64,000 nt of DNA from Bacteroidota bacterium (GTDB lineage: Bacteria > Bacteroidota > Bacteroidia > Bacteroidales > Porphyromonadaceae), in NCBI GenBank assembly GCA_023396255.1, contig JAEWWU010000005.1:124001-188000 (forward strand). The letters run 5' to 3'. Shown in pieces: positions 59,558 through 64,000 of this stretch; the first letter of the stretch is position 1; the number at the start of each line of letters is the position of its first letter. The position numbers and the translations under genes were made by a program. Under the pieces are notes generated by a model. It was not told where the DNA came from, did no database searches, and saw only the letters and a program-made list of their open reading frames with translations.

Positions 59558-59983
59558 ATGACTATAAATCAGATACAAGACCAAATAGTAGAAGAGTTCA
59601 CAGAGCTGGAAGATTGGATGGATCGCTATGCCCTACTGATTGAGTTGGGAGGCGAAGTTCCTCCTCTCGAAGATAGCGAAAAGAAAAACGAGCACCTTAT
59701 AGAAGGATGCCAAAGCCGGGTTTGGATTGTCTGTAATGAACAAGACGGGGTTATGCAGCTCAAAGCCGACAGTGATGCCCTCATCACCAAGGGAATTGCA
59801 GCTCTTATGTTGCGGGTTTTTGATCAACAACCCCCTTGCGAAGTAGCCAAAGCCGACCTCTATTTCATCGAACAAATCGGTTTCAAAGAACATCTTTCAC
59901 CAACACGCTCCAACGGGCTTATGTCTATGGTAGCTACCATCAAGCAAAAAGCGACACTTATGTGTGCCGCACAAAAAGTATGA
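59558..59983 (+). CDS. sufE: Cysteine desulfuration protein SufE
   Basis: A 141-residue protein that accepts sulfur from SufS on Cys51 (EGCQSRVWI) for iron-sulfur cluster assembly. The family block VPPLEDSEKKNEHLIEGC is intact. It is 9 bases after the glutaminyl cyclase gene and its stop overlaps the next gene as ATGA. Iron-sulfur proteins such as IspG, FrdB and others in the window depend on this pathway. No sufBCD is nearby. Confidence 0.95.
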   Translation: MTINQIQDQIVEEFTELEDWMDRYALLIELGGEVPPLEDSEKKNEHLIEGCQSRVWIVCNEQDGVMQLKADSDALITKGIAALMLRVFDQQPPCEVAKADLYFIEQIGFKEHLSPTRSNGLMSMVATIKQKATLMCAAQKV

Positions 59984-60882
59984 AATTTAATCCCGTAACA
60001 ATAGAAGATCGAGATCGGCTTTTTCTCATTATAGAACGCTCTGCCGAGCCGGTTTGCGACATATCTTTTGCCAATCTATTTGCTTGGTCTTTGGTCTACC
60101 AAACCGAATGGACCATTGCAGGAATACATACTTTGGTGATTCGATTTCGACGCCCCGGATGCAACCAACCTTACTTCTTGTGTCCTTTCTGCTCTGATGA
60201 CCAATCTTGGACTTTAGCAATAGAGGAATTAAGTCAATGGCAAGAAAAAGAAGGGCAGCCTTTGGTCTTCTTGGGGGTTACGCCTTCGTGCCAAGAGCGA
60301 TTGGAGCGCATCTTTCCGCAACGGTTCACCTACTGCGAAAACGATGGTTTGATGGATTATATTTACGAAAGAGAACGTTTGGCTTCTCTTTCAGGAAAAA
60401 AGTTGCAATCAAAACGCAATCACATCAACAAATTTCTAAGTCTCTATCCGGAACACGAATTTAGAACCATCACTCTCCAAGACATACCGGCACTCAAAGA
60501 GTTTGCCGACCGGTGGTTATCTGAATCGGATACCCAAACGGACAGTCTGCAACAAGAGAATAGAGTCATTCACCGATTTTTAGACTACTATACGCCTCTC
60601 AAACTAATGGGAGGAATACTTGAGGTGCAACAAAAAATCGTAGCCTTTACGCTGGGATCCCCCATCAATATGAACACCTTTGATGTACACATAGAAAAGG
60701 CACGTGCGGATATTGAAGGGGCCTACACTATGATCAACAGAGAATTTGTTCGTTCTATTCCCGAACAATACACCTACATCAACCGAGAAGAAGACTTGGG
60801 GCTTCCCGGTCTGCGCCAAGCCAAAGAATCGTATCACCCGGCTCTCAAACTTCCCAAAATAAGAGCTACCGAACGGCAATAA
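59980..60882 (+). CDS. DUF2156 (GNAT-like aminoacyl transferase) family protein
   Basis: A 300-residue protein matching DUF2156: N-terminal ISFANLFAWS, the LASLSGKKLQSKRNHINKFL segment and the C-terminal YTMINREFVRS and YINREEDLGLPGLRQAKESYHPALKL. The latter resembles the C-terminal half of lysyl-phosphatidylglycerol synthase. It could aminoacylate or acylate a lipid or small molecule, but the function is unproven. ATG at 59980 overlaps the sufE stop as ATGA. A GNAT gene lies 79 bases downstream. Confidence 0.85.
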   Translation: MKFNPVTIEDRDRLFLIIERSAEPVCDISFANLFAWSLVYQTEWTIAGIHTLVIRFRRPGCNQPYFLCPFCSDDQSWTLAIEELSQWQEKEGQPLVFLGVTPSCQERLERIFPQRFTYCENDGLMDYIYERERLASLSGKKLQSKRNHINKFLSLYPEHEFRTITLQDIPALKEFADRWLSESDTQTDSLQQENRVIHRFLDYYTPLKLMGGILEVQQKIVAFTLGSPINMNTFDVHIEKARADIEGAYTMINREFVRSIPEQYTYINREEDLGLPGLRQAKESYHPALKLPKIRATERQ

Positions 60883-60961
60883 ACCTCCCCTCTGCTTCCA
60901 TTCTTTCAGAGTTATAGAAGAGAGAGACTGCTCCTTTCTCCTTGTTTCTCAATCCGTTGTT

Positions 60962-61963
60962 ATGAACAAATCTACCTTCCCTCTCGGCTCTAAAAGACAG
61001 CTGGCAAACAATATCTGGCAAACAGTATTTGAAGACAACGAAAGCTTTGCCAGCCTCTACTTTGACAAAATCTATACCGATAAGGATACATTCTTGCTCA
61101 CCAACCAAGAGGGCAACCAAGCCACGGTTCATCTGCAAGCTTTACCTTATCAATGGAAGGGAGGGGAATGTTTGTACTCTGCCGGATACATAGCCGGGGT
61201 TGCAACCCTTCCGGAATACAGAGGACGAGGATGGGCTTCTCTACTAATGCAAAAGGCACATACTGCCCTAATCCAGAGAGGGAACCTACTCTCTTTTCTC
61301 CTCCCTGCCTCTGCCTCTCTGTACCGCTTTTACGCGAATAAATATGGTTATACACAAACCTCCTTATCCATTAAAAACTCCCTTTGTTCGGAACAAGAAT
61401 GGAGCAAATGGCATCCAATTGAAGACCTTGACGAATTGGATGCCTACAAACGATTTACGCGCTACGAAGAGGAGTTAAGCCACATCTGCCAACTACCCTT
61501 GCACAGTTTACGACAATGGCGTATGATTAGAGCCGACCTCGAATTGGCAGGCGGTGGCGTATATACCGATGGGGGTATGGACTATTATCTTGCCCCCCAA
61601 AGCAACAGCGATGAAAAACGGTCTATGGTAATTCGCTTTTCCGTCCCTCACCAAGGGAGTAACTTCTCACTGCAATCTCTATCTCAGCCCACTCCCCACG
61701 GAATGATTAGAATACTCAACGCCCCTCGAATCCTTTCCCTCTATCCGAACCTGCTTCCGAAACACAATCGTTTCTTTCTCACAGACAACCATTTACCCCA
61801 TAACAGAGGGTGGTATGTTCGCACACAAAAAGGGCAGTGGATACAAACCCGTAGGAATCAAACCCCGGCTGCATCCACTGCCCCCAACATTATTTCTATC
61901 GAAAAGCTCAACCAAGAGCTCCTCTCTCTTTATCCGGCACTTATTTTTCTGATGCTGGAGTAA
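60962..61963 (+). CDS. GNAT family N-acetyltransferase (Eis-like, two domains)
   Basis: A 333-residue protein. The N-terminal GNAT domain has the acetyl-CoA loop VATLPEYRGRGWASLLM (about residue 80) and LLPASASLYRFYANKYGY. The rest is a second, longer alpha/beta region (about 145-333) like that in Eis-type enhanced acetyltransferases, with an SCP2-like end. Substrate is unknown. It is frequently next to a DUF2156 gene in Bacteroidales, as here. Confidence 0.85.
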   Translation: MNKSTFPLGSKRQLANNIWQTVFEDNESFASLYFDKIYTDKDTFLLTNQEGNQATVHLQALPYQWKGGECLYSAGYIAGVATLPEYRGRGWASLLMQKAHTALIQRGNLLSFLLPASASLYRFYANKYGYTQTSLSIKNSLCSEQEWSKWHPIEDLDELDAYKRFTRYEEELSHICQLPLHSLRQWRMIRADLELAGGGVYTDGGMDYYLAPQSNSDEKRSMVIRFSVPHQGSNFSLQSLSQPTPHGMIRILNAPRILSLYPNLLPKHNRFFLTDNHLPHNRGWYVRTQKGQWIQTRRNQTPAASTAPNIISIEKLNQELLSLYPALIFLMLE

Positions 61964-61984
61964 TTTTTCTTTCGTAAGAAGCCT

Positions 61985-62536
61985 TTATTTCCCGTTTTTC
62001 ATAGGGGAATCGGGCTGTATAAAGTCCACGAAACAAAGCCCTGCCAACGCAGTTCCATAGCGTTTGGTAACGGTGATCCCTTCGGTGATGAAGTTTAGCT
62101 CACCCAAATAGTATTGGCTGTACGTTTTTTGATGCAAATCATTGATTACCCGAATCAAACGAGACTCCAACTCCTCTATCCGATAACGTCCGTTTACCTC
62201 GCACACCAAACCACCGGCTTTTTCGTCGAAGTTTTCGTCTTTGTACATCCACGCATAAACAACCCCGGCTGAAACAAATTCGTCTTGAATTCCGTGAGAC
62301 ACAGACATAATAGTCTTCATCTCAGAGCCAAAAGGAGGCATATCAACCTCATCCAACGTTACCAAATGAGCCGTTGCAGGAAGTACCGACGAATAAGTCA
62401 TTATATTATAGTCCGAGATACCGGCATCGTACAAAGCCATATGATAAGAGCCGGCGTGCAGCTCCAAGTCCGATTCGCCACTGCCTTTGGTAATAAAAAA
62501 TGTGTTGGGGATCAGGTTGCCGTAAACTTTGTTCAT
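61985..62536 (-). CDS. pdaD: Pyruvoyl-dependent arginine decarboxylase
   Basis: A 183-residue proenzyme that cleaves itself at a serine pair to make its pyruvoyl group. The site reads MTYSSVLP (Ser49/Ser50), and the second serine becomes the cofactor. The blocks GVVYAWMYKDEN and ITVTKRYGTALAGLCFVDF match the family. It makes agmatine from arginine, the first step of polyamine synthesis in many Bacteroidota. ATG at 62536 is preferred over an upstream start within the promoter. A -7 element lies at 62575. Confidence 0.93.
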   Translation of the reverse strand: MNKVYGNLIPNTFFITKGSGESDLELHAGSYHMALYDAGISDYNIMTYSSVLPATAHLVTLDEVDMPPFGSEMKTIMSVSHGIQDEFVSAGVVYAWMYKDENFDEKAGGLVCEVNGRYRIEELESRLIRVINDLHQKTYSQYYLGELNFITEGITVTKRYGTALAGLCFVDFIQPDSPMKNGK

Positions 62537-62574
62537 ATTGATTTTATCTTTATTAGAAGCAATTATATTCGCTG

Positions 62575-62582
62575 CAAATGTA
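62575..62582 (-). promoter_or_regulatory. -7 element of pdaD
   Basis: TACATTTG on the minus strand, 38 bases before the ATG. No clear -33 element. Confidence 0.55.
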
Positions 62583-62611
62583 TAAAAAAGAATTGAACCT
62601 CTTTTTTCGGA

Positions 62612-62662
62612 CACAAAACAAAAGAACTCTTTTGGTCTCAAAAAGACACAAAAGAGTTCTTT
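62612..62662 (-). terminator. Terminator of nagB
   Basis: AAAGAACTCTTTTG (62621-62634) pairs perfectly with CAAAAGAGTTCTTT (62649-62662). On the minus strand it is followed by TTTTGTTTTG. It also separates nagB from pdaD. Confidence 0.9.
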
Positions 62663-62678
62663 CTCAGTTAATAGGTTC

Positions 62679-63473
62679 TCAGTGATTCAATCGCTCTTCG
62701 CTTTCCTTAAAAAAATTGTAAGTCTTAACCCTCAATTCTCCGCACGCAGCCTCGTCACAAACAACGATACAACTGCGATGTTGTTGCAAAGCTGTTATGG
62801 GGCAATAGTGAGAAACCGCCCCCTCCACGGCCTGTTGCAACGCAACCGCCTTATTGGCGCCATTGATCAATATCAGCACCTCCTTGGCATCCATAATAGT
62901 ACCGATACCTACCGAGAGGGCAGCAGTCGGCACTGCGACCAAGTCTCCGCCAAAGAATCGACTGTTGTCTCTAATGGTCTCTTGAGTAAGAAACACCTCT
63001 CTCGTACGAGATGAGAGCGAAGAGCCCGGTTCGTTAAATGCAATATGGCCATCCGAGCCTACACCTCCAAGAAAAAGATCAATGCCTCCGGCTGCACTAA
63101 TCGCTTCTTCAAAAGCAGTGCACTCGGCTTCCCTATCGACGGCTGTTCCATCAAGGATGTGTACATTTTCCGGTGCAATATCTATATGAGAGAAGAAGTT
63201 GCTCCACATAAAATGGCTGTAGCTCTGTTCGTGACTGCGCTCCAGCCCCACATACTCGTCCATATTGAATGTAATCACGTTTTGGAAAGAGACCTTTTCT
63301 TCCCTAACGGCTTCTACTAAACGGCGATACATTCCCAAGGGAGTCGATCCAGTAGGCAAACCCAAGACAAATGGTTTCTCTTGAGTAGGAGCTGCCGCCA
63401 CAATACGCCTTACAACGTAATCAGCTGCCCAGTGAGACATCTGCTCGTAATCGGGCTGAATGACCAATCTCAT
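62679..63473 (-). CDS. nagB: Glucosamine-6-phosphate deaminase
   Basis: A 264-residue enzyme that converts glucosamine-6-phosphate to fructose-6-phosphate and ammonia. Catalytic blocks FNMDEYVGL and GSDGHIAFNEPGSS are intact. Start at ATG 63473 (MRLVIQPDYEQMSHWAADYV) is that of the family; the 14 upstream codons overlap the flavoprotein end. It is 4 bases after that gene, so the pair is probably cotranscribed. Single terminator at the end. Confidence 0.95.
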   Translation of the reverse strand: MRLVIQPDYEQMSHWAADYVVRRIVAAAPTQEKPFVLGLPTGSTPLGMYRRLVEAVREEKVSFQNVITFNMDEYVGLERSHEQSYSHFMWSNFFSHIDIAPENVHILDGTAVDREAECTAFEEAISAAGGIDLFLGGVGSDGHIAFNEPGSSLSSRTREVFLTQETIRDNSRFFGGDLVAVPTAALSVGIGTIMDAKEVLILINGANKAVALQQAVEGAVSHYCPITALQQHRSCIVVCDEAACGELRVKTYNFFKESEERLNH

Positions 63474-63477
63474 AGCT

Positions 63478-64000
63478 TTATTGGTTGGGGTAAAGTTCGT
63501 TGAGACGTCTTCCAATGGCCGTACCCAGTTCTACAGCCTTGCAAACATCCTCTTCTTTGGCAGAGCCTTTTTGTTCAACAGGGCATCCAACCAGCTCCCA
63601 TTGCATTTCTTCGGCAAAGGGGATCAACTTCTTCACTGCTTGCCCTGCCCAAGTACAAGAACCAAAGACACCGTAAATACGATCTTTTACCTCACGGGTG
63701 CGGATGAGATCAAGTACATTTTTGATGGGAGCAAATATTTCATTGCTATAAGTGGGACTTCCGACTACCAAAGCTCTATAACGGAATATATCTCGTAGCA
63801 CAACAGACGGATGGGTACGAGATACATCGTGGCACACAACATCCCTCACTCCTTCTTGAGCCAAAGCCCGCGCAACGGTATCTGCCAATACTGTGGTATG
63901 CCCGTACATACTTCCATAGAGGATTACAGCCCCCTTGTCGGCTTCGTAGCGGCTTAGTTTATCATAGATGGTCCAAGCCTCCTGAAAATGCGCAGGCGTC
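63478..64000 (-). CDS. A-type flavoprotein (FprA, flavodiiron), C-terminal flavodoxin part, cut by the window edge
   Basis: The minus-strand frame is open from base 64000 to a TAA at 63478, with the N-terminus outside. The visible 170 or so residues are a flavodoxin-like domain: GAVILYGSMYGHT (FMN phosphate loop), ALVVGSPTYSNEIFAPIKNVLDLI, and YGVFGSCTWAGQAVKKL (FMN-binding loops). The pattern and the lead-in (QEAWTIYDKLSRYEADKG) match the C-terminal half of FprA-type flavodiiron proteins, which reduce O2 or NO. The metallo-beta-lactamase half lies beyond the edge and could not be checked. Confidence 0.82.
   Translation of the reverse strand, partial: TPAHFQEAWTIYDKLSRYEADKGAVILYGSMYGHTTVLADTVARALAQEGVRDVVCHDVSRTHPSVVLRDIFRYRALVVGSPTYSNEIFAPIKNVLDLIRTREVKDRIYGVFGSCTWAGQAVKKLIPFAEEMQWELVGCPVEQKGSAKEEDVCKAVELGTAIGRRLNELYPNQ

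Noticed and set aside
1..64000. CRISPR array or restriction-modification island
   Set aside because: No regularly spaced repeats, cas genes or methylase genes were seen; the one nuclease stands alone.

Overview
The window looks like chromosome of a Bacteroidota (order Bacteroidales) bacterium, most likely Porphyromonas or a close relative. This is an inference from gene content and sequence style. It rests on four things: promoters of the Bacteroidota type (TTG, 19-20 bases, TAnnTTTG); a serine palmitoyltransferase and an animal-type glutaminyl cyclase lipoprotein, both known from Porphyromonas gingivalis; a large two-domain IspG; and a quinol:fumarate reductase operon with a single cytochrome b subunit. 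It is almost entirely core chromosome. I see no prophage, transposase, integrase or CRISPR array.

Layout. 1-1180 (minus): YtxH / holin-like / unknown envelope cluster. 1917-3840: a tandem pair of nearly identical secreted proteins with a possible type IX secretion tail. 4376-12664: gcvH-purE, then ispG-dut-TPR protein-DUF4292 lipoprotein-envC-ribF. 12723-15227: coiled-coil protein, zapA, a candidate 6S RNA, and rny. 15344-19764: AI-2E transporter, small coiled-coil protein, acyltransferase, nitrilase and glycosyltransferase. 20215-22409: eno and DUF177-rpmF. 22926-26640: ROK kinase-SDR and a DUF2807-Bax inhibitor pair. 26830-30327: frdCAB. 31059-34069: rplM-rpsI and rpsB-tsf. 34190-36864: lone PD-(D/E)XK nuclease, then a fimbrillin-like lipoprotein preceded by a 49-residue peptide gene. 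37582-38097: two tRNA-Arg genes. 38431-46784: hybrid sensor with TPRs, EamA exporter, secreted nuclease, ECF sigma factor with its downstream partners, and aspA. 47064-51915: gpx, the minus-strand pyrB-pyrI-flavin reductase-lemA-TPM cluster, and tRNA-Leu. 52060-58188: rpmE2, recJ-recQ and serine palmitoyltransferase. 58568-64000: glutaminyl cyclase, sufE-DUF2156, GNAT, pyruvoyl arginine decarboxylase, nagB and the end of an A-type flavoprotein.

How it fits together. frdCAB with aspA gives an aspartate to fumarate to succinate route, typical of an anaerobic amino-acid fermenter. gcvH, nagB, the glucokinase-like ROK protein, enolase and arginine decarboxylase are other central or amino-acid functions. 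Envelope genes are numerous: EnvC-like activator, lipoproteins, glycosyltransferase, acyltransferase and sphingolipid synthesis.

The most interesting non-coding signals are a dispersed palindromic repeat present in four intergenic gaps (near 1446, 19940, 37122 and 58228), a large multi-tier hairpin ending in a T-run between rpsB and tsf, and a structured leader of rpmE2. No clearly new multi-gene system is evident. The best candidates for undescribed biology are the repeat family, the tsf leader, the duplicated secreted pair and the peptide-lipoprotein pair.
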